Below are positions 52,864 through 61,310 of a stretch of 64,000 nucleotides of DNA, piece after piece. Where the stretch lies: assembly GCA_964446955.1 (NCBI GenBank), contig CAYUQJ010000007.1, positions 127,398 through 191,397 on the forward strand, given 5' to 3'. The notes under the pieces were generated by a model. The model had not been told where the DNA came from. It worked only from the letters and a program-made list of their open reading frames with translations, and did not search any database. The stretch's first letter is position 1, and every line of letters begins with the position of its first letter. The position numbers and the translations under genes are program-made. Source of the stretch: Leptolinea sp964446955. Lineage in GTDB: Bacteria > Chloroflexota > Anaerolineae > Anaerolineales > Anaerolineaceae.

Positions 52864-53796
52864 TTATGGGATGACTGTATCGGTTGCGCATCGAAAACCC
52901 ATCTGTCCGTCAAAATAGTGTTCCCCTTCACCACTGGCACGCGATGATGCGCGTAGATCTTTTGCCAGGCTGGTCGCTCCGCCTCCTTTACGAACTCTGA
53001 ATTCACCAGTTTCCGGTCCTTGTGGATTTTCACGCGGAGAATTGGCGAAGTACTCGATGGAATACCAGTCAGAAACCCATTCCCACACGTTACCAGACAT
53101 ATGCAAAAGGCCATATGGACTTACGCCCGCGGTCTGGCTATCCACCTGACGGGTCTGGCAAAAACTACTGTAGCCACATGGAGGGTTATCGGGTCCGGGT
53201 TCGGGTCGGTTGTCACACAGATAGTAATTTGCCCGATCACAATCTAACTCATCACCCCAGGGGTACATACGGCCGTCTGTACCGCGGGCGGCTTTTTCCC
53301 ATTCTGCCTCTGTAGGAAGACGGCGTCCGGCCCATTCGCAGTATTCGATGGCATCATCTACAATGTAAATCAATGCGGGGTGCGATTGATATTCCGGATG
53401 AACGGCGTATGGCACATATGTGGTTACGGTTGTGTCATATATTTCTGGATGGCAGGCCCCCGCTTCAATACACCGCAAAAAGTCTTTATTGGTGACTTCA
53501 GTCTTATCGATCCAGAATGCATCAAGATATACCTCATGCTGCGGTACCTCATCATCACCGGCCAACGTGTCAGAATCGGACGCGCCCATGAGGAAACTTC
53601 CCGCGGGAACACAGGCCATCTCTCTGCCATCGATCGGGGATATCCGGGTTTGACCTATGCGGACACAGGCTTCCTGTTTTTGAGATGGAGAATGATATGT
53701 AGTTTCAAGATAGTCGGTAATAATTCCCGGTGACCGGGTGAATGCCAAGATTTGAATAAATGAAAAAATCAGAATTGAAAGAATTCGGTTCTTCAT
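52864..53796 (-). CDS. Exported SUMF1/FGE-sulfatase domain protein
   Basis: 310 residues. Signal peptide (~1-22). The SUMF1-type domain (~58-305) shows VPAGSFLMGASDSD, VYLDAFWIDKTEVTNKDFLRC in part, GRRLPTEAEWEKAARG, YPWGDE, LLHMSGNVWEWVSDWY, RVRKGGG and MGFRCA. Some relatives oxidise Cys to formylglycine in sulfatases, others bind ligands; no sulfatase is nearby and the active Cys pair cannot be assigned. Extra Cys residues (CDRANYYLCDNRPEPG) suggest disulfides, fitting an exported protein. Weak SD. Confidence 0.85.
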   Translation of the reverse strand: MKNRILSILIFSFIQILAFTRSPGIITDYLETTYHSPSQKQEACVRIGQTRISPIDGREMACVPAGSFLMGASDSDTLAGDDEVPQHEVYLDAFWIDKTEVTNKDFLRCIEAGACHPEIYDTTVTTYVPYAVHPEYQSHPALIYIVDDAIEYCEWAGRRLPTEAEWEKAARGTDGRMYPWGDELDCDRANYYLCDNRPEPGPDNPPCGYSSFCQTRQVDSQTAGVSPYGLLHMSGNVWEWVSDWYSIEYFANSPRENPQGPETGEFRVRKGGGATSLAKDLRASSRASGEGEHYFDGQMGFRCATDTVIP

Positions 53797-53920
53797 ATTT
53801 TCAACCCCATTAGTTGATATCTGAATTGAAACCGTTACAAAATGCTCATAAGAGGATTCTTATCATACTTACCCCAAATACGCCATTTTATTATTTGGGT
53901 AAAATAGACAATAGTCGTTA

Positions 53921-53937
53921 TTAACATGTTGTTAACT
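53921..53937. promoter_or_regulatory. TTAACA direct repeat, PhoP-box-like
   Basis: TTAACA (53921-53926), 5 bases, TTAACT (53932-53937), an 11-base period. Bacillus PhoP boxes are TTAACA-type direct repeats at this spacing. It lies 31 bases before the DUF47-PiT operon, which imports phosphate. Confidence 0.4.
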
Positions 53938-53967
53938 ATCTTGATCCCAGATTCGAAAAGGTAAATT

Positions 53968-54597
53968 ATGGGAATCCGCGATCTTTTCAAACCAAAACCG
54001 AACAAATTCCTGATGATGCTGGTGAATCAGACAGCGATTACGGTAAAAGGGCTGGATCTTTTGATCCATTACTTAAAGAAGCGCAGTTCCAATGTTGCAA
54101 AACAAATTGTCGCGACCGAGAAGGAAGCTGTTGAGATGCGGCGTATCATGATCGAAGAATTGATGAATACGTTCATCACTCCATTCGACCGCGAGGATAT
54201 CTTTGCGCTTTCAAGGGACTTTGACGATATTCTGCGTTATTCCAGTACAACGGTGGAAGAAATGGAAATCCTGGATGTGACGCCAACGCCGCAGATGCAG
54301 AAAATGGCTGAACTGCTGGCTGAGGCGGCACGGGAATTACACCTGGCTGTAATGCGTTTGCAGGATAAGCACTACTCGGTGGCAACGGAACATGCCAATA
54401 CAGCTAAACGGATTGAAAACCAGGTTGAGACCACCTATCGTGAAGCCATCGCCCAACTTTTCCAGGAGACTCGCGATGTCAAACATGTTATGAATGTGTT
54501 GAAAATTCGGGAGATCTACCGGCATTTAAGCAACGCGGCTGACCGGCAGGATCAGGCTGCCAATGTGATTTCAGACATCATATTGAAAATTGCCTAG
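53968..54597 (+). CDS. DUF47 (PhoU-like) phosphate transport regulator
   Basis: 209 residues, all-helical. Matches the DUF47/PhoU_div family: N-terminal FKPKPNKFLMML, EKEAVEMRRIMIEEL, ITPFDREDIFALSRDFDDIL and C-terminal KIREIYRHLSNAADRQDQAANVI. In other bacteria this protein is paired with low-affinity Pit permeases and modulates them. AAAAGG lies 6 bases before ATG; 8 bases separate it from the permease. Confidence 0.9.
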   Translation: MGIRDLFKPKPNKFLMMLVNQTAITVKGLDLLIHYLKKRSSNVAKQIVATEKEAVEMRRIMIEELMNTFITPFDREDIFALSRDFDDILRYSSTTVEEMEILDVTPTPQMQKMAELLAEAARELHLAVMRLQDKHYSVATEHANTAKRIENQVETTYREAIAQLFQETRDVKHVMNVLKIREIYRHLSNAADRQDQAANVISDIILKIA

Positions 54598-54605
54598 GGT
54601 GGGTG

Positions 54606-55595
54606 ATGGATTACCAGCTTACAGCATTGATCATCATCGCGCTGGCGTTTGATTTTTTGAACGGTGTTCATGATTCCAGCAATATTGTGGCGACCATTAT
54701 TTCGAGTCGGTCGCTTTCACCCCGTGCTGCTCTGATAATGACGGCAGTTGCAGAATTCTCAGGCCCTTTTTTGTTCGGTGTTGCGGTAGCCAAAACGGTT
54801 GGATCGGAAATAGTTCCTCCCGGTTTGATGACAATGCCTGTCCTGATTTCCGCTCTGGGTGGAGCCATTCTATGGAACATCATTACCTGGTTCTTCGGAG
54901 TGCCCAGCAGTTCCTCACATGCGTTGATCGGTGGATTGATCGGTGCAACCACAGCCGGAGTAGGATTTGATGTCATACAGGTAGCCGGTTTGAACAAGGT
55001 GTTCATTGCGCTGTTTATTTCGCCTGTAATCGGACTGGTTGCGGGTTTTATATTCACCCGCGTGGTTTATATTCTGGCGTGTAATGCAGACATGAAGATC
55101 AATATGTTTTTTAAACGGGTTCAGGTTCTAACCGGGATGGGATTGGCGTTAAGTCATGGGGCGAATGACGCACAAAAGACAATGGGAATCATTACGCTTG
55201 GGTTGGTTACTGCCGGGAACCTTGGTAATTTTGAAGTCCCCTTGTGGGTTATAGGCATTAGCGCGCTGGCAATAGCCCTGGGGACATTGTCAGGGGGATG
55301 GCGTCTGATAAAAACGCTTGGAGCGGGATTCTTTCGTGTACGCGCAGTTCACGGCTTTTGCGCTCAAATGACTTCCGCCAGTGTGATCCTGGGTGCGGCG
55401 TTGCTCGGTGGACCAGTCAGTACGACACAGGTAGTCAGTTCGGCTATTATGGGTGTGGGTGCCGCTGACCGGCTAAATAAGGTCCGTTGGCATCTGGCAG
55501 GAAGTATTCTGGCTGCATGGTTGATCACCATTCCATTGTCAGGGATTATGGCTGCAGGGCTATTTCTTGCTCTGACCTTCCTGGGCTTAAAGTAG
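54606..55595 (+). CDS. Inorganic phosphate transporter, PiT family
   Basis: 329 residues, about ten transmembrane helices. The two PiT signatures are present: FDFLNGVHDSSNIVATIISS in the N half (partly VHD in place of FHD) and LALSHGANDAQKTMGIITLG in the C half. Moves metal-phosphate by proton or sodium symport. ATG 54606 used; a GTG one codon earlier is possible. Cotranscribed with the DUF47 gene. Confidence 0.92.
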   Translation: MDYQLTALIIIALAFDFLNGVHDSSNIVATIISSRSLSPRAALIMTAVAEFSGPFLFGVAVAKTVGSEIVPPGLMTMPVLISALGGAILWNIITWFFGVPSSSSHALIGGLIGATTAGVGFDVIQVAGLNKVFIALFISPVIGLVAGFIFTRVVYILACNADMKINMFFKRVQVLTGMGLALSHGANDAQKTMGIITLGLVTAGNLGNFEVPLWVIGISALAIALGTLSGGWRLIKTLGAGFFRVRAVHGFCAQMTSASVILGAALLGGPVSTTQVVSSAIMGVGAADRLNKVRWHLAGSILAAWLITIPLSGIMAAGLFLALTFLGLK

Positions 55596-55606
55596 CCCGA
55601 TTTCAT

Positions 55607-55634
55607 TTGACAACATACATATTTGTGGGATAAT
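55607..55634 (+). promoter_or_regulatory. strong extended -10 promoter of the Cys-leader transcript
   Basis: TTGACA (55607-55612), 16-base spacer, GATAAT (55629-55634) with TG one base before it. It lies 12 bases after the PiT stop codon. Confidence 0.65.
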
Positions 55635-55646
55635 CCCGCTATTATT

Positions 55647-55727
55647 ATGAAAAGGTGTTGTTTGATTAGTTTTGCTTCGGTCGTTGTTGTCACATTCAAC
55701 GCAGGGACGTGCCTGTGTAGTTTGTGA
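55647..55727 (+). CDS. 26-residue Cys-rich leader ORF
   Basis: Begins MKRCCLISFASVVVV and ends with GTCLCSL; four Cys in 26 residues. The ATG is 12 bases after the -10, so the message starts ~6 bases before it. The ORF is followed by two hairpins, the second a strong terminator, and then the Cys-rich RNHCP gene. Layout is that of a Cys-sensing leader peptide or a small exported peptide. Confidence 0.4.
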   Translation: MKRCCLISFASVVVVTFNAGTCLCSL

Positions 55728-55751
55728 TTCCCTTTTTTCCGGTGAATTCTT

Positions 55752-55784
55752 CAAACCACGGGCATAGTCTTGTCCCGTGGTTTG
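55752..55784 (+). other. hairpin after the Cys leader ORF
   Basis: 11-bp perfect stem CAAACCACGGG / CCCGTGGTTTG (55752-55762 / 55774-55784). No T run follows, so it is more likely a regulatory fold or pause signal than a terminator. Confidence 0.5.
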
Positions 55785-55879
55785 CATTTAAGGGTAAAGA
55801 CGGCCGTGCAACTCTTTGTATGGGGGATTTGCATTTGCCTGATTGATTCCAGTTACTGATCAAACATTGACTTGATATG

Positions 55880-55919
55880 CAGCCAGCCGCGGGTTTTATT
55901 CGCGGCTGGCTGTTTTTTT
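55880..55919 (+). terminator. strong terminator directly before the RNHCP gene
   Basis: 12-bp perfect stem CAGCCAGCCGCG / CGCGGCTGGCTG (55880-55891 / 55901-55912), 9-base loop, then T7 (55913-55919). It ends 9 bases before the RNHCP start codon. No promoter is seen between it and the gene, which suggests attenuation. Confidence 0.85.
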
Positions 55920-55928
55920 GGTGGAACC

Positions 55929-56528
55929 ATGAAAAATAAATATGGATTCTCGCGAGATTTAACTCGTGGGTTTGATGATTTCGCTCGAAATCATAATCCG
56001 TCTCGAAAACGGTACGATGATTGTTTAATCACCCGCAGGGATGAGAAGAAAAGCCGTATCCTGTATGATACAGATAATTTCAAGTGCCGGAATTGCGGTT
56101 TCTTTGTAACTGCCAGCCGTGAAATCTCTGGCGTGAACAACCGTAATCATTGTCCGTGGTGCTTATGGTCTCGGCATATGGATCTGCATACCCCGGGCGA
56201 CCGTCGTTCTGAATGCCTTAGTCGCATGGAACCGATCGGACTCACGATAAAACAGATAATTAAGCGGTACGGAGGAGAAAACCAGGGCGAACTGATGCTG
56301 GTGCACCAATGTACAGGTTGTGGCAAGATTTCCATTAATCGTGTCGCAGCTGATGATGATGCACTTAGGTTATATCGTGTTTACCAGAATTCTTTTCTTA
56401 CAATAACGGATGTTTTGACGCATCTGGAATTGTCAGGTGTTTACTTATTAAATGAAAATGATGAAGCTCTGGTTAAATTGCGGGTCTTTGGAGTTGACAA
56501 TCATCCCGCCTGTATCTGTGTCAGATAA
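55929..56528 (+). CDS. RNHCP domain zinc-binding protein
   Basis: 199 residues. The RNHCP domain (~42-135) carries FKCRNCGFFV and NNRNHCPWCLWS, then HQCTGCGKISINR, giving three CxxC pairs for zinc. The remaining ~60 C-terminal residues are a helical extension. Role unknown in the family. ATG 55929 with GGTGG 5 bases upstream is used; the open frame before it runs through the terminator and is not translated. A 12-bp hairpin follows at 56552-56590. Confidence 0.85.
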   Translation: MKNKYGFSRDLTRGFDDFARNHNPSRKRYDDCLITRRDEKKSRILYDTDNFKCRNCGFFVTASREISGVNNRNHCPWCLWSRHMDLHTPGDRRSECLSRMEPIGLTIKQIIKRYGGENQGELMLVHQCTGCGKISINRVAADDDALRLYRVYQNSFLTITDVLTHLELSGVYLLNENDEALVKLRVFGVDNHPACICVR

Positions 56529-56551
56529 ATAAGATAGTTTTGAATTTCCGG

Positions 56552-56590
56552 CAGGAGTAAAGGGTTAATTACGAAAATCCTTTACTCCTG
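56552..56590. terminator. hairpin after the RNHCP gene
   Basis: 12-bp perfect stem CAGGAGTAAAGG / CCTTTACTCCTG (56552-56563 / 56579-56590), 15-base loop. It lacks a T run, so it may stop transcription inefficiently or only protect the 3' end. Confidence 0.5.
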
Positions 56591-56670
56591 TGGTATAAAG
56601 AGGTAATTCCAATTCTGTATATTTGACCAACAAAATCCAGGGATTGTTGGAAATTGATTCGAAAAATTGC

Positions 56671-56699
56671 TTGCTTTAAGCAACTCCTTTTGATATACT
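56671..56699 (+). promoter_or_regulatory. rpoB promoter
   Basis: TTGCTT (56671-56676), 17-base spacer, TATACT (56694-56699) with TG one base before it (extended -10). About 65 bases of leader precede the rpoB ATG. Confidence 0.65.
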
Positions 56700-56770
56700 T
56701 ACCAATTGCCTAACTATCGAAGGGTGGAAGGTGTTTGTCCCCCTTTCGCCACGTTTAACCAGGAGTAGAC

Positions 56771-59700
56771 ATGGCTTCCGAGTTTGAGACCAAAAGTTTC
56801 GCACGTATTCCAACTGTTTTTAATTTGCCAAATTTGATTGAAGTTCAATTAGATTCATTTCGTCGCTTGAAGTCTGACAATCTGGGGGATTTGTTCAATG
56901 AGATTTCTCCCATCGAGTCGTACAACAAAGGTATGCGGCTTCATTTTCCCAGCTACGATGAAAAACTCAAAGAATGGGATCTGAAATACCGTTTTGGGGA
57001 ACCCAAACATACGATCGATGAGTGCATTGAGCGTGATCTCACATATGCGTCTCCATTGTTTGTGACAGTTCTGCTTGAAGGTCCTGAAGTTCCGAGCCCG
57101 GTCCGCACGGAAATTTTTCTGGGCGACTTCCCTGAAATGACAGAAAAGGGAACCTTTATCATCAATGGCACCGAGCGTGTTGTAGTTTCGCAGCTTATCC
57201 GCTCTCCTGGTGTTTATTTCGAATCCACACAAGACCGCGCTACCGGGCATTTCCTGGCCAACGCCAAGTTGATTCCTGATCGTGGCGCCTGGATGGAATT
57301 CGAAACCCGTAAAAATGATTACATAATCCTAAAATTCAACCGAAAGCGCACTGTTCCCATCACCATTTTCCTGCGCGCTCTGGCCGCGGTGAGTGATGGT
57401 CTTCTTGAGTCCCCATTAAAAACAGGGTCTGATGAAGAACTGATCTCTCTCTTCCAGGATGTTGACAACAATGTTGATCGCATGTTCATTACCAACTCGA
57501 TGCGACAGGAACCGGTATGGAACCTGACTGGCAATCAAACCATCGCGCAGGCTGCGCTGCTTGAATTTTTCAAGCGTATGCGCCCTGGCGACCCGGCCAA
57601 TCTGGATAACGCCAAAGCTTTCATGATCGAGCAGTTGTTTGATCAGCGGCATTATGACCTGGAACGTGTTGGTCGCTATAAACTGAATCAGAAGTTGGAT
57701 CTCGTTGACAAGATCCCTGTGACCCACCGGACAGTAACCGCGTGGGATATTGTGTATCTTGTCCGGCGAATGATCCTTATTAATAATGAAAAAGAAGAAA
57801 AAGACGATATCGACCACCTGGGAAATCGCCGGGTGAAAACTGTGGGAGAGTTGATTCAGAACAAGTTGCGCATCGGAATGCGCCGCATGGAGCGCGTCAT
57901 CAAAGAACGCATGTCTATCCGTGACCAGGAACAGGTATCACCGGTCTCACTGATCAACATTCGTCCTGTTGTCGCCGCTCTTCGCGAATTCTTCGGAAGC
58001 AGCCAGTTGTCACAATTTATGGATCAGACAAACCCGCTGGCTGAGTTGCGTCACAAACGTACATTGTCTGCGCTGGGTCCTGGCGGTTTGCGCCGTGAGC
58101 GCGCCGGTTTTGACGTGCGCGATGTTCACCACTCTCACTACGGTCGGATTTGCCCCATTGAAACACCGGAAGGTCCGAACATTGGTTTGATTGGCCGTCT
58201 GGCGTCCTTTGCCCGCGTAAACGAGTACGGCTTCATTGAAACTCCGTATCGCCGGGTGGCAAAAGCCATGAATTCGAGTGATCCGCGGTTGGTCGGTCGC
58301 CGGCTTCGTGAAGATCTGACCACCGAAAAAGGTGAGTCCATCGCGAAGAAAGAAGATCGGGTAACCAAGGAAATGCTTCCGGCTATTTCCAAGCTCAACC
58401 GGACAATCTTCGTTTATCCGTTTGTAACCGATGAGGTTGAATATCTTTCGGCGGATGCCGAAGATAAATTTGTCATTGCCCAGGCTAACACGAGCCTGAA
58501 TAAACACGCAGAATTTGTGGAAGATCAAAATTCCTGCCGTCACCACAACGACTTCATTATTCAAACCCCTGATGCCATCAATTACATGGATGTGGCCCCG
58601 AATCAGGTTGTGGGTATCAGTGCAGCGTTGATCCCCTTCCTAGAGCATGATGATGCGAACCGTGCCCTCATGGGTTCGAATATGCAGGCTCAGGCTGTGC
58701 CGTTGGTAAATCCTGATATTCCGATGATTTCCACCGGGATGGAAGAATTTGCTGCGCTAGATTCCGGGCAGGTTGTTGTTGCGGAAGAAGACGGCGAAAT
58801 TGTCTCTGTTACAGGCCGCCAGGTAGTGGCGCGGTCTGCCAGTGGTGTAAAAACTTACAATCTGCGCAAATACCAGCGCTCCAACCAGAGCACCTGTATT
58901 GACCAACGGCCTGCCGTGGTTAAAGGCCAGAAGGTGAAGAAAGGCCATATATTGGCCGATTCGTCTTCGACCGTACAGGGAAATCTGGCTCTCGGACAGA
59001 ATGTGGTTGTTGCTTTTGTCTCCTGGGAAGGTGGCAACTTTGAAGATGCCATTCTTATCAGCGAAAGACTGGTTCAGGATGATCGCTTCACTTCTGTGCA
59101 TATTGAAAAATACGAAGTCGAAGCACGCGACACCAAGCTGGGTCCTGAAGAGATCACCCGGGACATCCCGAATGTGGGTGAAGAAGCCATTAAAGATCTG
59201 GACGAATTTGGCATAATCCGGATTGGAGCCGAAGTCGGCCCGAATGATATCCTGGTTGGCAAGATTACACCAAAAGGCGAAAAAGAGCTAACGCCAGAGG
59301 AGCGTCTGCTGCGTGCCATCTTTGGTGAGAAATCGCGCGACGTAAAAGACACCTCCCTGCGTATGCCGCACGGTGAACGTGGGAAAGTTGTTGATGTAAA
59401 GGTCTTTACCCGCGAGGATAATACCGATCTGGCAGCCGGCGTCGATAAAATGGTTCGTGTGTCTGTTGCCCAGCGCCGCAAGATTACTGCTGGCGACAAA
59501 ATGGCTGGACGTCATGGAAATAAAGGTGTGGTTTCCCGTGTTGTTCCTGTGGAAGATATGCCCTACCTTGAAGATGGCAATCCCGTTGATATCATCCTCA
59601 ACCCGCTTGGTGTTCCCGGTCGTATGAACATCGGCCAGGTTCTTGAGACGCACCTTGGTTGGGCCGCGAAACAAATGGGTTTCCGGGCCATAACACCAGT

Positions 59701-60694
59701 CTTCGACGGTGCTGATGAAAAGGAAATTGAAGCTGAGTTGGCACGGTCCTGGCTGATTGATCAAGCCTGGAACGAAGTGGCCGTTTCAGCCTGGGAATGG
59801 CTTAACGAGCAGGATTATTCTCCTGAAAGCATTCGGGATGATGATGAAGTTCGTATGCTGTATCTCGAACAGTGGCTGGGCGAAAAGGGTTATGATGTTG
59901 CGCAATTGGCCACAGATGTTACCTACGCGCGCCGTGCCGTAGTGGAACAATGGCTTCGGGAAAAGGGTTATGATCCTGACTCGATAACCAACTTCAGCTA
60001 CTTCCACAGCGCAGAAGATTCTGAAATTAAAGACCCGTTGGTGATCACCGCATGCCTCAAAATATGGCTGGAGGTAAAAGGTGTAAGCACAGTTGGTCTT
60101 GATGAAAAAGCCATCTACGAACGTGCACACGCGTATATGGTTGAAACCGGCGCACCCATGCCCATCCTCGGAAAACAAATCCTGAGGGATGGTAAATCCG
60201 GCTCAACCTATGACCAACCTGTTACCGTTGGTGTGATGACTATGCTGAAACTACACCACCTTGTGGAAGATAAAGTGCATGCCCGCTCGACCGGACCTTA
60301 CAGTCTGGTCACCCAACAACCTCTGGGCGGAAAAGCACAATTCGGTGGACAACGTTTCGGTGAAATGGAAGTTTGGGCGCTGGAAGCTTATGGCGCCGCC
60401 TACACCCTGCAGGAAATGCTCACGGTCAAATCGGATGATGTTCAAGGTCGTGTCAATGCCTATGAAGCCATCGTCAAAGGCGAATCGATCGAAGAGCCAA
60501 GTATTCCTGCATCGTTCCGTGTTCTGGTGAAAGAATTGCAGAGCCTTGGACTGGGTGTGGAAGCTGTTATGGAAAGCGGAGAAATCATCCGCTTCGGCAA
60601 AGACGAGGAACGGGTCAAGCCACCGCGCATGGGCATCGACCTGCTCGGCCTTGGCGAAGACCTGTCCGTACTGTCTGGAGGGGGGCTAGCTTGA
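56771..60694 (+). CDS. rpoB: DNA-directed RNA polymerase subunit beta
   Basis: 1307 residues. Catalytic RNA polymerase subunit. Typical blocks: FIINGTERVVVSQLIRSPGV, the rifampicin region SQFMDQTNPLAELRHKRTLSALGPGGL, GRICPIETPEGPNIG, GDKMAGRHGNKGVVS and the C-terminal RFGEMEVWALEAYGAAYTLQEML (each partly quoted here). Between the GADEKEIE block and the KQILRDGKSG block, residues ~990-1130, is an insert of about four WL-x-EKGYD-type repeats absent in E. coli and Thermus. Preceded by AGGAG. rpoC does not follow; rpsL does. Confidence 0.95.
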   Translation: MASEFETKSFARIPTVFNLPNLIEVQLDSFRRLKSDNLGDLFNEISPIESYNKGMRLHFPSYDEKLKEWDLKYRFGEPKHTIDECIERDLTYASPLFVTVLLEGPEVPSPVRTEIFLGDFPEMTEKGTFIINGTERVVVSQLIRSPGVYFESTQDRATGHFLANAKLIPDRGAWMEFETRKNDYIILKFNRKRTVPITIFLRALAAVSDGLLESPLKTGSDEELISLFQDVDNNVDRMFITNSMRQEPVWNLTGNQTIAQAALLEFFKRMRPGDPANLDNAKAFMIEQLFDQRHYDLERVGRYKLNQKLDLVDKIPVTHRTVTAWDIVYLVRRMILINNEKEEKDDIDHLGNRRVKTVGELIQNKLRIGMRRMERVIKERMSIRDQEQVSPVSLINIRPVVAALREFFGSSQLSQFMDQTNPLAELRHKRTLSALGPGGLRRERAGFDVRDVHHSHYGRICPIETPEGPNIGLIGRLASFARVNEYGFIETPYRRVAKAMNSSDPRLVGRRLREDLTTEKGESIAKKEDRVTKEMLPAISKLNRTIFVYPFVTDEVEYLSADAEDKFVIAQANTSLNKHAEFVEDQNSCRHHNDFIIQTPDAINYMDVAPNQVVGISAALIPFLEHDDANRALMGSNMQAQAVPLVNPDIPMISTGMEEFAALDSGQVVVAEEDGEIVSVTGRQVVARSASGVKTYNLRKYQRSNQSTCIDQRPAVVKGQKVKKGHILADSSSTVQGNLALGQNVVVAFVSWEGGNFEDAILISERLVQDDRFTSVHIEKYEVEARDTKLGPEEITRDIPNVGEEAIKDLDEFGIIRIGAEVGPNDILVGKITPKGEKELTPEERLLRAIFGEKSRDVKDTSLRMPHGERGKVVDVKVFTREDNTDLAAGVDKMVRVSVAQRRKITAGDKMAGRHGNKGVVSRVVPVEDMPYLEDGNPVDIILNPLGVPGRMNIGQVLETHLGWAAKQMGFRAITPVFDGADEKEIEAELARSWLIDQAWNEVAVSAWEWLNEQDYSPESIRDDDEVRMLYLEQWLGEKGYDVAQLATDVTYARRAVVEQWLREKGYDPDSITNFSYFHSAEDSEIKDPLVITACLKIWLEVKGVSTVGLDEKAIYERAHAYMVETGAPMPILGKQILRDGKSGSTYDQPVTVGVMTMLKLHHLVEDKVHARSTGPYSLVTQQPLGGKAQFGGQRFGEMEVWALEAYGAAYTLQEMLTVKSDDVQGRVNAYEAIVKGESIEEPSIPASFRVLVKELQSLGLGVEAVMESGEIIRFGKDEERVKPPRMGIDLLGLGEDLSVLSGGGLA

Positions 60695-60719
60695 CGGAGG
60701 TTTGACCCCGTGCTATAAT
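60691..60719 (+). promoter_or_regulatory. str operon promoter overlapping the rpoB stop
   Basis: TTGACG (60691-60696), 17-base spacer, TATAAT (60714-60719) with TG one base before it. Near-consensus. The -35 shares bases with the rpoB TGA, so the rpsL-rpsG-fusA-tuf operon can be transcribed independently of rpoB. Confidence 0.8.
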
Positions 60720-60867
60720 CGCCCTCCGTTGCCTTGTATCCGCCCTCGTTTCTGAAACCAAATGGTTTAGGTGAGGCCATCACAGCAAGCTTAAGATGGC
60801 CTTGCTGCTTGGAAGAACAGGGCAGCGAAACGAAATTATTCGAGATGGTTTTTTTTGGAGAGAAGAC

Positions 60868-61284
60868 GTGCCTACCATCAATCAATTGATCAGAAAAGGT
60901 CGCCAGACCAAGAAAGTAAAAAGCAAAGCCCCGGCTTTGCTGTATACCCTAAATACGGTTAAGCAGCGTCGTGAAAAACAGGACGGCGCACCGCAGAAGC
61001 GCGGTGTTTGTACTGTTGTTCGTACCATGACGCCGAAAAAACCGAATTCCGCTTTGCGCAAGATCGCCCGTGTGCGTCTGTCAAACGGAATTGAAGTGAC
61101 CGCCTACATCCCCGGTGAAGGCCACCAGTTGCAGGAGCACTCTGTTGTGCTCGTCCGCGGTGGCCGTGTCAAAGATCTTCCAGGTGTGCGTTATCACATT
61201 GTCCGTGGCACACTGGATACGACCGGTGTTGCCAAGCGTTCCCAGGCCCGTTCTAAATACGGTGCCAAACAACCGAAATCATAA
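60868..61284 (+). CDS. rpsL: 30S ribosomal protein S12
   Basis: 138 residues. Decoding-centre protein. Starts with GTG (V/M-PTINQLIRKGRQ) 60868 with GGAGA upstream; the longer open frame before it holds the promoter leader and is not used. Contains TPKKPNSALRK and the streptomycin-site loop RGGRVKDLPGVRYHIVRG; the Lys residues linked to streptomycin sensitivity are wild type in appearance. Confidence 0.95.
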   Translation: MPTINQLIRKGRQTKKVKSKAPALLYTLNTVKQRREKQDGAPQKRGVCTVVRTMTPKKPNSALRKIARVRLSNGIEVTAYIPGEGHQLQEHSVVLVRGGRVKDLPGVRYHIVRGTLDTTGVAKRSQARSKYGAKQPKS

Positions 61285-61310
61285 TTTAGAAGAAAACCGG
61301 AGAGAGTGGT

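Noticed and set aside
55872..55928. N-terminal extension of the RNHCP protein
   Set aside because: It runs through the 12-bp terminator stem and T7 tract and has no SD.
60796..60867. Longer N terminus for S12
   Set aside because: S12 begins with PTINQLIRKGR; the GTG at 60868 has an SD, and the upstream part is the promoter leader.
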